The notes: generated by a model from the letters alone, not told the origin. A stretch of DNA of 64,000 bases from Roseibium porphyridii (GCF_026191725.2 NZ_CP120863.1:5622001-5686000), one strand, 5' to 3'. Shown: positions 26,472 to 35,708, counted from the stretch's first letter. Translations and numbers: made by a program.

Positions 26472-27164
26472 TCAGGCGTCCTGACCGAAGATCCGTTTCT
26501 TGGTGCTGGAGGATGAATGCAACAGCTTGTTGTAGATATAATGCTTGCTTCGTTTTTCCAAAAACCGAAACGCGTATTCAACGCGGCCTTTCAGGCTTCT
26601 GCTGACTTGCGGACCCGAGGTCAGGTACCTGCGGATGCGTCCCTCATCACAGAGCCGATCCACCCATAGCTTTTCCGCATCCCAGTCATGAGTGTGCTGT
26701 TTGCCCTGATGGGTAAACCCGAACAGATGGATCTCCACTTCGGGCATGACATCCAGAATTTCCGCGATGATGGACGCCCCGGTCGTCGGGTTGCTTCGTT
26801 CAAACGGATCAAATTCCTTGAGGTGACCACGTGCTTTGGTTATCGGGCCGAAGCCCAGATGGGACTGTTTGCACTCCTTGGTGAAGAGCCAGTCGACGTC
26901 CCCATTTTCCCGGATATCATTCACCCAGACTTCAGGCGCACGATGCAATGCGACAGGATTTATCCGCTTGCTCATATAGACGCGCGCGCGGTTGAGCAGC
27001 AATGCATCGACCCGTTCGCCTGCCGCGCCGCAAGCCGGAGCGCTGTTGAACCGCAGTACAAAATCGGCCTTGTCGATCATATCTGCGTCGGCCTTCGAAA
27101 CAGGCCCGTTTCCGACGATGGAAATCGTTTTGATCCCGCGCTTCTTCAAGTCGCTTATTGGCAT
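26472..27164 (-). CDS. GT29-like glycosyltransferase (sialyltransferase fold)
   Basis: The 230-residue protein resembles the GT29 sialyltransferase core. SIVGNGPV with DMIDKADFVLRFNSAP looks like sialyl motif L, NPTTGASIIAEI with IHLFGF like motif S, and HTHDWDAEKLW supplies His and Glu at the C-terminal side. A good ribosome binding site (AGGAAG) precedes the ATG. There is no signal or membrane anchor, so it is cytoplasmic or peripheral. CMP-sialic acid synthesis genes are not in the window; the donor might be another CMP-sugar. It stands alone between ugp and imu genes. Confidence 0.68.
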   Translation of the reverse strand: MPISDLKKRGIKTISIVGNGPVSKADADMIDKADFVLRFNSAPACGAAGERVDALLLNRARVYMSKRINPVALHRAPEVWVNDIRENGDVDWLFTKECKQSHLGFGPITKARGHLKEFDPFERSNPTTGASIIAEILDVMPEVEIHLFGFTHQGKQHTHDWDAEKLWVDRLCDEGRIRRYLTSGPQVSRSLKGRVEYAFRFLEKRSKHYIYNKLLHSSSSTKKRIFGQDA

Positions 27165-27362
27165 GAAATCTTCCTGAATGCTGCACCGGGCCGTATAGCA
27201 ATCCGATTCTCAACCGGCAACGGCTGTTTGCGGTCCGGCCCGAGTGGCCATGGCACGGACACATGGCCAGAACACACTGCATCACGGCCTTTTCGACAAC
27301 ACGGTTCCGCAAACGAATGGCATCCGCTAAGCTGAATTCATTGTTCGTTGACCTGGCACAGC

Positions 27363-27971
27363 ATGACCTTGCCCTTCTCTTCTGTCTTTCCGTTGAAAAA
27401 AGCGCGCGCGCATGAAATCTGCGGCGACAGCGCCTTGGTTTTTGCCGCAGCAAGTGCCGGACTTTCGACAGGCACTGTTGTCTGGATTTCCGAAAACTGG
27501 CGTCCGACGATCAACCCGGAAGGCCTGTCTCCTTTCTGTGACCCGGGCAAACTGCTTCTGACCCGTGCCGACAGCCAGCTGAATGTTCTGGCCAGCGCCG
27601 AAACGGCACTACGGTCCGGTGCTGCCGGGCTTGTCGTGGCAGAACTTTCCAGCACCATCGGGCTGACGGAAGGGCGCAGACTGCAGCTGGCGGCGGAAGC
27701 CGGAAGAACGACCGCACTGCTTATCATTCCGGATGGCGCGGGAAGCAATGCGGCAGAAACCCGCTGGCGCTGCACCGGCGTCCCGGCCGGACAACCGGCG
27801 CCGCCCGGACAGCCTGGCCCCGCCTATGGCACCCCTCGTCAAAAGGACCATGACTCGACTCATTGGCGCTGGTCGCTTATAAAGAACAAAATAGGAACAT
27901 TGTCAGAATGGATTGTCCGTTGGGATGCAGCGACGCATCGTATCATTGTGGTTTCCGAGGCTGGCAGCTGA
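27363..27971 (+). CDS. imuA: ImuA, accessory protein of translesion synthesis
   Basis: A 202-residue RecA/SulA-like protein with weak overall conservation but clear ImuA context and C-terminal signature (STHWRWSLIKNKIGT). In alphaproteobacteria ImuA supports ImuB and DnaE2 in damage-induced mutagenesis. The ATG at 27363 is preferred over a TTG at 27348. The end overlaps imuB by 47 bp in another frame. A LexA box lies inside its last codons. No LexA site was found before its own start. Confidence 0.8.
   Translation: MTLPFSSVFPLKKARAHEICGDSALVFAAASAGLSTGTVVWISENWRPTINPEGLSPFCDPGKLLLTRADSQLNVLASAETALRSGAAGLVVAELSSTIGLTEGRRLQLAAEAGRTTALLIIPDGAGSNAAETRWRCTGVPAGQPAPPGQPGPAYGTPRQKDHDSTHWRWSLIKNKIGTLSEWIVRWDAATHRIIVVSEAGS
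27884..27898. promoter_or_regulatory. LexA box GAAC-N7-GAAC inside imuA, just before imuB
   Basis: GAACAAAATAGGAAC matches the alphaproteobacterial SOS box exactly (reverse complement GTTCCTATTTTGTTC). It lies 26 bp before the imuB ATG and overlaps imuA codons for KNKIGT. Those codons include AAA, ATA, GGA and ACA, which are uncommon in neighbouring genes, so the site may be under selection. Confidence 0.6.
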
Positions 27972-29391
27972 GCGCTCCTTGCGCGCTCAGCCTGTCGATG
28001 CGCCTTTTGCTCTGACCCTGTTCGATCGAAATTCAGAACGCATTTACGACCTGTGTCCCCGTGCCGAAGCTGCGGGTCTCAACCGCGGCATGACGCTTGT
28101 TCATGCGCGCAGCTTCTGTCCCGGACTTCTGACCCGTCCGGCTGATCCTGTGACCGATCAGCGTTTCCTCCGCCTGCTGGCCCGGTGGGCGGTGCGTTAC
28201 TGCCCCTGGGTCGGTCTTGACGGTCGGGACGGACTTTTTCTCGACATAACCGGATCGGCGCATTTGCTTGGCGGAGAGGCTCCGCTTCTGGACGACATAA
28301 AAAGCCGCCTGATCCGCGCCGGCCTGACCGCAAGGCTTGGCCTAGCTGGCACACCGGGCACAGCGTGGGCCATGTCCCACTTTGCCGAAGGCATTGCTGA
28401 CGATGGTGAGAACCTTGCCCGTATCGGCCCACTGCCACTCTCTGCCCTGCGCCTGCCCGATCAGACCTGCACCAGCCTTGAGCGCCTCGGCATAGCAACC
28501 GTGTCGGAGCTCTATAATCTGCCACGGGCAACCGTTGCCAGACGTTACGATCCGGAGGTTCTGCGCCGCCTTGACCAGGCGCTCGGCGATATCCCGGAAC
28601 AGATCTCACCCCTGAAGGACGAGATCAGCTTTGCCGTACGCATCACCCTGCCTGACCCGATCGGGCTTCTGGATGATGTCATGGCAGCGGCCCGGCGATT
28701 GATCGATCATCTGTGTGCCCGCTTGGACATTGCCCAGAAGGGCGCGCGCATGCTCAAGATCACCTTCCGCAGAGTGGATCAGGAGAACCAGTCGGTAGAA
28801 CTGAAGCTTGCCCGGCCGATGCGGGATGGCGACCGCATACTTGCACTTTTCGAGCGGGGCGTCAGCGCCGTCGATGCGGGATACGGCATCGACATGATCC
28901 GGTTGGAAGCGGTGGAGGTCGAAGAGCTCGGCATGCGCCAGCTGGACCGGGCCGAAGGCCGGGAAAAGGACAGTCTGGCGGATCTCATCACCCAGCTCGG
29001 CAACAGGGTTGGCCTGGAGAATATCCAGCGGTTTCACCCCGTCGACAGTCATATTCCCGAACGCAGCTTCAAACTGGTCCCGGCAGCCTATTCCAGCCCG
29101 GCGCCTGCCTGGCCTGCCCAACGTCCACGCCCCTTGCGTCTGTTTCCCCCAGAACCGATTTCAGGGGTCGGGTTCGAGCCGCCGCGCCGCTTCCGCTGGC
29201 GGGGCCGGTCCCTGAGCACCGCAGAGGCTGAGGGGCCGGAACGGATCACACCGGCGTGGTGGGAAAACGATCAGGACTGGGCGCATGGCCTGCGCGACTA
29301 CTGGCGCGTGGCCACTTTCCAGGGCCAGCGCCTGTGGTTGTTCCACACGCCGCAACACCCGGCCTGGTTCGTGCAAGGGGAGTTCGGCTGA
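27925..29391 (+). CDS. imuB: ImuB, inactive Y-family polymerase homologue
   Basis: From ATG 27925 the product (488 aa) starts MQRRIVSLWFPRLAAERSL, typical of ImuB. It keeps the Y-family fold (LFLDITGSAHLLGGE; LGLAGTPGTAWAMSHF; LERLGIATVSELYNLPRATVARRY as the HhH region), but the first catalytic Asp of active Pol IV/V is missing (WFPRLAAE), as known for ImuB, which serves as a scaffold binding the beta clamp. Its stop overlaps the dnaE2 start (TGATG), indicating coupled translation. Confidence 0.92.
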   Translation: MQRRIVSLWFPRLAAERSLRAQPVDAPFALTLFDRNSERIYDLCPRAEAAGLNRGMTLVHARSFCPGLLTRPADPVTDQRFLRLLARWAVRYCPWVGLDGRDGLFLDITGSAHLLGGEAPLLDDIKSRLIRAGLTARLGLAGTPGTAWAMSHFAEGIADDGENLARIGPLPLSALRLPDQTCTSLERLGIATVSELYNLPRATVARRYDPEVLRRLDQALGDIPEQISPLKDEISFAVRITLPDPIGLLDDVMAAARRLIDHLCARLDIAQKGARMLKITFRRVDQENQSVELKLARPMRDGDRILALFERGVSAVDAGYGIDMIRLEAVEVEELGMRQLDRAEGREKDSLADLITQLGNRVGLENIQRFHPVDSHIPERSFKLVPAAYSSPAPAWPAQRPRPLRLFPPEPISGVGFEPPRRFRWRGRSLSTAEAEGPERITPAWWENDQDWAHGLRDYWRVATFQGQRLWLFHTPQHPAWFVQGEFG

Positions 29392-32300
29392 TGACCGCAC
29401 CGATCCTTGCCGACGCCGTCTTTCCCGAACCGGCCCGCTATGCGGAGCTGTGCGTCACATCCAATTTTTCCTTTTTGCGCGGAGCTTCCCACCCGGAGGA
29501 ACTGGTAACGCGCGCCGCAGCCCTGGGGCTGGACGCAATTGCCATTACCGACCGCAATTCACTGGCAGGCGTGGTGCGTGCCTTTTCCGCACTCAAGGAG
29601 ATCCGGCGGACAGCGGAGGAAGGTATCCAGATCCGGTCCCATTCGCAGATCGATTCCTCCTCCCGGCAGGAGACCAACACCACACCACCGCTCGCCGTCG
29701 CACTTGCCAAAAGGCTGCCACGGCTGATTGTCGGAGCACGGCTGGTGCTGCAGGACAGCCCTGTGGAATGGGTGGCCCTGCCAACGGACCGCACTGCCTA
29801 TGAACGGCTCAGCCAGCTTCTGACACTTGGCAAGCGCCGAGCCGAAAAGGGTGACTGCCACCTGAACCATGCCGACCTTCTGGCGGCCGTGGCCGGCCTG
29901 ATCCTGATTGCCCTGCCCCGGCCTTCCATGACGGCATGTGCCTCACAGGCCGATATTTGCAAGACGGCACGTGCGCATATCCGCGCGCTGCGCCAGGAAG
30001 CGCCCGGCCATATTTTTCTGGGAGCGGCGCCGCGCTATGACGGCACCGACCAGGCCTGGTTCCGCACCTGTGCCCAGGCGGCCCATTCACTGGCAGCACC
30101 CATGATCGCCGTCGGTGACGTGCTGATGCATCACGCCGGGCGGCGACGGCTGGCCGATGTCCTGACATGCCTGCGGGAAGGCTGCACCATCGATCAGATC
30201 GGAACAAAGGCTCTGCCCAATGGCGAACGGCGGCTGAAGGCGCCCGAAGATATGGCTCGGCTTTACCGTCACCATCCGGCGGCGTTGCGCCGAACCCTTG
30301 AAATCGCCACACGCTGCAGCTTTGACCTTGCCGAACTTTCCTACGAGTACCCGGATGAGATCGCGGATGGCGAAAGTCCGCAGGAACGGCTGGAACGGCT
30401 CACTTACAAGGGCCTTCAAAACCGCTATCCGGCCGGCGTACCCGAGCACGCCAGGGCACTTGCGGAAAAGGAACTGAAGCTGATCCGGAAGCTTGATTTC
30501 CCTGCCTATTTCCTGACCGTTCACGACATCATCCAGTTTGCCCGCAGCCGTCATATCCTTTGCCAGGGACGCGGTTCGGCCGCCAATTCGATCATCTGTT
30601 ATGCGCTTGGCATTACCGATGTGGGACCGGAGACAATCACCATGGTCTCCGAACGGTTCATTTCCGAACACCGCGGCGAGCCGCCGGATATCGACGTCGA
30701 TTTCGAGCATGAACGCCGGGAAGAGGTGATCCAGTATGTTTATGAAAAATACGGTCGTCACCGTGCCGGGCTCTGCGCCACGGTGATCCATTTCCGGACC
30801 CGCGCCGCGATCCGCGAGGTGGGCAAGGTCATGGGGTTGAACGCGGATGTCACAGCCGCCCTTTCCGGCCAGATCTGGGGCAGCTCCAATTCCGGGCCGG
30901 AAGAAACGCGGATGAAGGAGATCGGTCTTGATCTGAGCAATCCGCGCATTTGCCAGACGATCGAGCTGATCAAGGAGATCATCGGTTTTCCGCGTCACCT
31001 CAGCCAGCATGTCGGCGGCTTTGTGATCACGCAGGGACGCCTAGACGCGCTTTGCCCGATCGAGAATGCCGCCATGGAAAACCGGACCGTCATTGAATGG
31101 GACAAGGACGATATCGACGCCCTCGGCATCCTGAAGGTAGACATGCTCAGTCTCGGCATGCTGACCTGCATTCGCAAATGTTTCGAGCTGCTCGACACGC
31201 ACCACGGACGGCAGTTGACCCTCGGCTCGGTGCCGCAAGGCGATACGACAACCTATGACATGCTGTGCAAGGCCGATGCGATCGGCGTTTTCCAGGTGGA
31301 AAGCCGGGCGCAGATGAACTTTTTGCCGCGCATGCGTCCCCGTGAATTCTACGATCTTGTCATTGAAGTTGCGATTGTCCGGCCTGGCCCGATCCAGGGT
31401 GGCATGGTGCATCCCTATATCAACCGGCGTCAGGGCAAGGAAAAGATCAGCTTCCCCTCCAAAGCGCTGGAAGAGGTTCTGGGCAAGACGCTCGGCGTGC
31501 CGCTTTTTCAGGAACAGGCGATGCAGATCGCCGTGGTTGCCGCCGGCTTCACACCGTCGGAAGCCGACAAGCTGCGCCGGTCCATGGCCACGTTCCGGCG
31601 TATGGGCACAATCGGCCAGCTGAAGGACAAGTTCATTTCCGGCATGCTGGAACGTGGCTATGAGCTGGAGTTTGCCCAGAACTGTTTCAGCCAGATCGAG
31701 GGGTTCGGCGAATACGGCTTTCCGGAAAGCCACGCAGCCGCCTTTGCCATGCTCGCTTATGTCTCGGCCTATCTGAAATGTCATTTCCCGGCTGAATTCG
31801 CCTGCGCATTGCTCAACTCCCAGCCGATGGGTTTTTATGCCCCGGCACAGATCGTGCGCGATGCCCGCGAGCACCAGGTGGAGGTGCGCCCCATTTGCGT
31901 CAACACCAGCGCCTGGGACAACACGCTGGAGCGGCGTAGCGATGGTGCGCTCGCCCTGAGACTGGGCTTCCGTCAGATCAAGGGACTTCGCGAAGAGGAC
32001 GCCGACTGGATCGTTGCCGCGCGCGGCAACGGCTATCCGGACACCGAAACCCTGTGGCTTCGAACCGGCGTGCCGCCCGCGACGCTGGAGCGTCTGGCCG
32101 AGGCCGACGCCTTTTCCGGCATGGGCCTCAGCCGTCGGGCCGCACTCTGGCAGGTAAAGACAATCCGCAGCCCCAAACCACTGCCCCTCTTCAACGACCC
32201 GATCGACGGCGAGGCGATCTTCGAACCGGATGTGCTGCTGCCGGCCATGCATCTGGGCCAAGAGGTGGTGGAGGATTATCTGTCGACCCGTCTGACACTG

Positions 32301-32789
32301 CGCGCTCATCCGATGGAGTTGCTGCGCCCGCATATTCCACGCCTGACCCCGCATGACCGGTTGCCCGTGCTCTCCCCCCGCGAGGCGCGTCATGTTTCGG
32401 TCTGCGGCCTCGTCATCACCCGCCAGCGCCCAGGCACGGCTTCAGGTGTGATCTTCTTGACGCTGGAGGACGAAACGGGTGTTTCCAACGTGGTCGTCTG
32501 GCCGAAAATGTATGAAAAATATCGCGCCGCCGTCATCGGCGGGCGGCTCTTGAAAGTAACTGGCCGTCTGGAGCGCGAAGGCATTGTCGTCCATCTGATC
32601 GCTGATCATATCGAAGACCGCTCCCGTGATCTCGCTCTTCTCGGCCATCCCAGTGACAATGCGCTGGGGCAAACGACACCCAAAACCGACGACGTGCCTG
32701 CGCACCTCAAATCAGACGCACCAAAACCAAGAGCCATGCACCCGCGCGACCAGGCCAAACGCCTGTTTCCGAGCCGGGATTTTCACTAA
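29391..32789 (+). CDS. dnaE2: DnaE2, error-prone DNA polymerase III alpha subunit
   Basis: A 1132-residue C-family polymerase. An N-terminal PHP domain (TSNFSFLRGASHPEEL), the polymerase core with PPDIDVDFEHERREEV carrying two catalytic Asp, GRGSAANS, KLDFPAYFLTVHDII, and a C-terminal OB fold (GVIFLTLEDETG) are visible. The order imuA-imuB-dnaE2 and the ATGA junction with imuB identify it as DnaE2, which copies past lesions with ImuB. It should be SOS induced. The start at 29391 is chosen over the in-frame upstream extension because it overlaps the imuB stop. Confidence 0.95.
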   Translation: MTAPILADAVFPEPARYAELCVTSNFSFLRGASHPEELVTRAAALGLDAIAITDRNSLAGVVRAFSALKEIRRTAEEGIQIRSHSQIDSSSRQETNTTPPLAVALAKRLPRLIVGARLVLQDSPVEWVALPTDRTAYERLSQLLTLGKRRAEKGDCHLNHADLLAAVAGLILIALPRPSMTACASQADICKTARAHIRALRQEAPGHIFLGAAPRYDGTDQAWFRTCAQAAHSLAAPMIAVGDVLMHHAGRRRLADVLTCLREGCTIDQIGTKALPNGERRLKAPEDMARLYRHHPAALRRTLEIATRCSFDLAELSYEYPDEIADGESPQERLERLTYKGLQNRYPAGVPEHARALAEKELKLIRKLDFPAYFLTVHDIIQFARSRHILCQGRGSAANSIICYALGITDVGPETITMVSERFISEHRGEPPDIDVDFEHERREEVIQYVYEKYGRHRAGLCATVIHFRTRAAIREVGKVMGLNADVTAALSGQIWGSSNSGPEETRMKEIGLDLSNPRICQTIELIKEIIGFPRHLSQHVGGFVITQGRLDALCPIENAAMENRTVIEWDKDDIDALGILKVDMLSLGMLTCIRKCFELLDTHHGRQLTLGSVPQGDTTTYDMLCKADAIGVFQVESRAQMNFLPRMRPREFYDLVIEVAIVRPGPIQGGMVHPYINRRQGKEKISFPSKALEEVLGKTLGVPLFQEQAMQIAVVAAGFTPSEADKLRRSMATFRRMGTIGQLKDKFISGMLERGYELEFAQNCFSQIEGFGEYGFPESHAAAFAMLAYVSAYLKCHFPAEFACALLNSQPMGFYAPAQIVRDAREHQVEVRPICVNTSAWDNTLERRSDGALALRLGFRQIKGLREEDADWIVAARGNGYPDTETLWLRTGVPPATLERLAEADAFSGMGLSRRAALWQVKTIRSPKPLPLFNDPIDGEAIFEPDVLLPAMHLGQEVVEDYLSTRLTLRAHPMELLRPHIPRLTPHDRLPVLSPREARHVSVCGLVITRQRPGTASGVIFLTLEDETGVSNVVVWPKMYEKYRAAVIGGRLLKVTGRLEREGIVVHLIADHIEDRSRDLALLGHPSDNALGQTTPKTDDVPAHLKSDAPKPRAMHPRDQAKRLFPSRDFH

Positions 32790-32814
32790 GACACGCTTGC
32801 AAAGACCCACCATC

Positions 32815-32845
32815 CAAGCCTGTACCAACGCACTCTTCAGGCTTG
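32815..32845. repeat. 8-bp inverted repeat after dnaE2
   Basis: CAAGCCTG (32815-32822) and CAGGCTTG (32838-32845) with a 15-bp loop, just before the next promoter. It could end dnaE2 transcription inefficiently; no T run follows. Confidence 0.45.
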
Positions 32846-32846
32846 A

Positions 32847-32884
32847 TTGACAGTTGAAACTGGCATTTATTATACACTGTATAA
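32847..32884 (+). promoter_or_regulatory. promoter with overlapping palindromic operator
   Basis: A perfect -35 TTGACA (32847-32852) is 17 bp from TTATAC (32870-32875). TTATAC-ACT-GTATAA (32870-32884) is a perfect 15-bp palindrome covering the -10. The TetR gene in this operon is the obvious candidate repressor. Confidence 0.7.
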
Positions 32885-32898
32885 AAATGGAGAGTTGA

Positions 32899-33432
32899 AT
32901 GCCAACCGGACACACAATGATGGCCATGAGCCTGGATGGTTTCGTCGCGCGAAAAGACCACACGCTCGACTGGTTGATGAAGCTCGACACTGAAGGTGAA
33001 GAGCACGGATTTGCCGAATTTCAAGAGGGCATCGATGTCATCGTCATGGGTACAGGCTCGTTCAGAACGGTTCTGAGCTTCGGTGAATGGCCCTATCAAA
33101 AACCGGTGGTGGTTCTGAGCAGAACCATGCGCGAAGAGGACATTCCCGACCACATAAAGGGCAAGGTTGAATTCAGCCAATTGTCACCTGACGAACTGAT
33201 GTCTCATCTGGGTGAGCGTGGCATATCGCGGGTCTATGTCGACGGAGGCGCAATCATCCATTCATTCCTGCGTGCCGGCCACATCGCCGATATGAGAGTT
33301 GCGGTAGCACCCGTACTCATTGGCGACGGCATTCGCATGTTTGGAGACCTAACCAAGGACATTGATCTGTTTCTTGAAGAGGTGAGCCAGTTCCAGTCCG
33401 GCCTGGTCCAAATGCGGTACAGGGTGATCTGA
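32899..33432 (+). CDS. dihydrofolate reductase-like (RibD C-terminal domain) protein
   Basis: A 177-residue protein with the DHFR/RibD-C fold: MMAMSLDGFVARKD at the N-terminus, IDVIVMGTGSFRT, VVVLSRTM, SRVYVDGGAIIHSFL and VLIGDGIRMFG. Such YwjB/YyaP-type proteins bind NADPH; most have no assigned substrate and some give antibiotic-related phenotypes. GGAG precedes the ATG. It is followed two bases later by a TetR regulator and lies behind a promoter with a palindrome, so expression is likely induced by a ligand. Confidence 0.88.
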   Translation: MPTGHTMMAMSLDGFVARKDHTLDWLMKLDTEGEEHGFAEFQEGIDVIVMGTGSFRTVLSFGEWPYQKPVVVLSRTMREEDIPDHIKGKVEFSQLSPDELMSHLGERGISRVYVDGGAIIHSFLRAGHIADMRVAVAPVLIGDGIRMFGDLTKDIDLFLEEVSQFQSGLVQMRYRVI

Positions 33433-33434
33433 CA

Positions 33435-34031
33435 ATGGTCCGGAAAAAGACCCCGGGTCGCCCGTCAAAAGGGGCTGCTGCGTTGTCCAGAAAACATATC
33501 ATTGCCGTTGCAGCGCCGCTCCTGCAGCAAAAAGGTCTCGAAGCTGTGTCATTTCGGCGTTTGGCGGAAAACCTCGGCGTGAGTGCGATGGCAATCAAAT
33601 ACCATATGGGCAGCCAGCGGGAGCTGCTGTTCGCATTGGTAGAGCACAGTTTCAGGGACACGTTGGGCACGATCAAAGGAAAAAGTCCTGCCGAGCGTCT
33701 CCGCCATGTGCTTTCCATGTACTGTACCCGTGCCCTGGAACACCCGAATGCAGTCCGTTGCATCCTGAACGACGCTTCGCTCATGAGTCAGGAAATCGTT
33801 GAGATTACTGAAGAAATAAGAAAATGCACTCAACTCTTGAACGATGGCGACCCGAAGGACGTCATGCTCAACCTGCTGGTAGATTACACGCACGGTTTCG
33901 TCTTTTCAGCGGTCGCAACTGGCTCCGACACTTGCCTCACGCAGGAAGACTACCTGCGCAGCATCGACTGGACGCTATCACTGTGCCGGGACCGGAAGAT
34001 TTCGACACCATCTTCAAGCCGGCACTACTGA
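33435..34031 (+). CDS. TetR/AcrR-family regulator
   Basis: A 198-residue repressor: a basic N-terminus (VRKKTPGRPSKG), then the HTH (AAPLLQQKGLEAVSFRRLAENLGVSAMAIKYHM spread over residues 25-57), and a ligand-binding helical domain. It directly follows the DHFR-like gene and probably autoregulates the operon at the palindrome 32870-32884. Its 3' end overlaps the convergent small gene by 7 bp. Confidence 0.88.
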   Translation: MVRKKTPGRPSKGAAALSRKHIIAVAAPLLQQKGLEAVSFRRLAENLGVSAMAIKYHMGSQRELLFALVEHSFRDTLGTIKGKSPAERLRHVLSMYCTRALEHPNAVRCILNDASLMSQEIVEITEEIRKCTQLLNDGDPKDVMLNLLVDYTHGFVFSAVATGSDTCLTQEDYLRSIDWTLSLCRDRKISTPSSSRHY

Positions 34032-34432
34032 GTTGAAATGCGATGATAGATCAAAGGGCGATCGTCATCGGTGGCACCGAAGCGGACGATGCCCGTCTGT
34101 TCATCGCGAACCAGGAACCTGTCCCTGATGTCGAAGAGCTCACCGCCTTCGCAAACTGCGCGTGAATTGAAACGGTGAAGCTTGCCCTCGTCGGTCAGAC
34201 GACCTTCTGCCACAATCCAGCCTTTTCCGTTTTCGCAAAGAGAGAACACCGAAGGAACCACACGGATATCAAACTCGCCCGGCTCCTTGATAGCAATCGA
34301 CAAATAGTCAATGGAGCCATCGAGAGCATCAAGTCCCTTGTAGAGCCCCACCCAATCCGCATCGTCCGCTAAAGCGGAACCGGTCAGAACAGTCAGCCCT
34401 AGAAAGGCGGAGGTGAGCAATCGATTGAACAT
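34025..34432 (-). CDS. small exported protein of unknown function
   Basis: A 135-residue precursor with a clean signal peptide (cleavage after SALA) and AAGGGA before the ATG. The mature part has two cysteines (SLCENG and AVCEGG) that may form a disulfide, and beta-rich spacing (GKGWIVAEGRLTDEG). I do not recognise a family. Confidence 0.65.
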   Translation of the reverse strand: MFNRLLTSAFLGLTVLTGSALADDADWVGLYKGLDALDGSIDYLSIAIKEPGEFDIRVVPSVFSLCENGKGWIVAEGRLTDEGKLHRFNSRAVCEGGELFDIRDRFLVRDEQTGIVRFGATDDDRPLIYHRISTQ

Positions 34433-34630
34433 GTTTCAATCCCTTCGTGCGTCTCAATTGCGATCACGATAGTCGGTGACCACGAAGAAAATCACGGATT
34501 GCAACAATCCGTCAAAACATCCGCTAAGGCCTTGAAGAACAGGTGCCAGGCCTTTCCGTCTGCGAGCGATACATCGCATGCAAAAAAGTATTGCTATCTG
34601 CTGGCATTTCATTGGCGTGTGACTTATGAG

Positions 34631-34644
34631 TGAGCAAATGCTCA
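34631..34644. promoter_or_regulatory. palindrome TGAGCAAATGCTCA
   Basis: A perfect 6-2-6 palindrome 23 bp before the next gene. Its size and spacing suit a TetR- or MarR-type operator. Confidence 0.4.
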
Positions 34645-34666
34645 TTATTGTCTTGAAAGGCTCGTC

Positions 34667-35590
34667 ATGCGCGCTTCATCCATCCTGCTTTCCATAGCGC
34701 TTCTCTTCAACTTGGCTTATCCGGCTGCCGCGCAGCTGACTGAAGCGCAAATCCGCAACGGTTTCAAAGACCACGCGGCGATGGCCCAGTATTATCGTTG
34801 GTATCAATATTACGAGCGCCCGGATGGCGGCGTTGCCAACGCGCTGGATATCCTCAGCAAGGACGTGACGATCACGTCCGGTCTGGGCACCGCGAACGGT
34901 CAAGAGGAATACAAGGAACGCGTGGCAAAGCTTCCGGCAACCTGGAAGAACGCACACCATGTTCAATCTGCCGAGATCACCCACGGCGAGGATGGCAAAC
35001 TGACGCTTGCCGCGAAGATCATCTATCAGAACCAGGGCATGCTTCCCGATGGGGCCGTTCGACAGGCCGACCTGAGTTACACCGTTGAAATGGTGCCTGG
35101 CGAAGATGTGCTTCCGCTTCTATCCAATGTTCTGATCGAACAGGACAGCGATACCACCGTCAAAAGCTTTCAAGATGCCTATGCCGAGAACCGGCTGCGC
35201 AGCCTTGTTCACTATTGGCTCGCCCTGATCGAGGACCCCTCTCGCAACCCGGAGCCCGTTCAAGAAATTCTTGCAGATGACTTCTCACTGAATTTCTCAA
35301 GTGGTGCCATCACCGACTTTGACGGTTTCAAAGCTTGGCTTGCCGGTCCTGCGTCGCAGGTCGCTGCCAGCACTCACGTCATTTCCAACTTCGCGGTCGA
35401 AGATCTTGGTGCGGAAGACTACGCGATCACGATGGATTTCGATTGGGCAGGCATAACGCCTGATGGTGTCGAACTCATCGCCAAGACACGCCATACCTGG
35501 CGAGCAACCAACGACGTAGAAGAACGGTTTGCACGCATAAAATCCGTCGATGTGGAAGTGCTCGAACCCTTTCGACCACGTGGAAACTGA
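34667..35590 (+). CDS. exported protein with two NTF2-like domains
   Basis: The 307-residue precursor has a signal peptide (cleavage near AAAQ). Two parts follow the NTF2/SnoaL pattern: MAQYYRWYQYYERPDGG..VTITSGLG (about 35-160) and LRSLVHYWLALIEDPSRNP..FSLNFSSGAITDFDGFKAWL (about 170-300). Two such folds in one periplasmic chain are uncommon and could form an internal dimer. Ligand unknown. The operator-like palindrome upstream suggests regulation. Confidence 0.68.
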   Translation: MRASSILLSIALLFNLAYPAAAQLTEAQIRNGFKDHAAMAQYYRWYQYYERPDGGVANALDILSKDVTITSGLGTANGQEEYKERVAKLPATWKNAHHVQSAEITHGEDGKLTLAAKIIYQNQGMLPDGAVRQADLSYTVEMVPGEDVLPLLSNVLIEQDSDTTVKSFQDAYAENRLRSLVHYWLALIEDPSRNPEPVQEILADDFSLNFSSGAITDFDGFKAWLAGPASQVAASTHVISNFAVEDLGAEDYAITMDFDWAGITPDGVELIAKTRHTWRATNDVEERFARIKSVDVEVLEPFRPRGN

Positions 35591-35708
35591 TCTCGCCAAA
35601 CAGTGCGGATTGCCAAAAGAGGGCCCGTGTGAAAAAGGTCTGATACATGGACTGTCGGACCTGTCGACGTCCTAGACAAATCGAACCCGGGCTTTCTATT
35701 GTGCCGGT

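Noticed and set aside
27270..27362. LexA box before imuA
   Set aside because: No GTTC-N7-GTTC or GAAC-N7-GAAC pair in this stretch; the only match is inside imuA at 27884.
31041..32393. 450-codon frame opposite dnaE2
   Set aside because: Antisense to the polymerase; no start signal and no domain.
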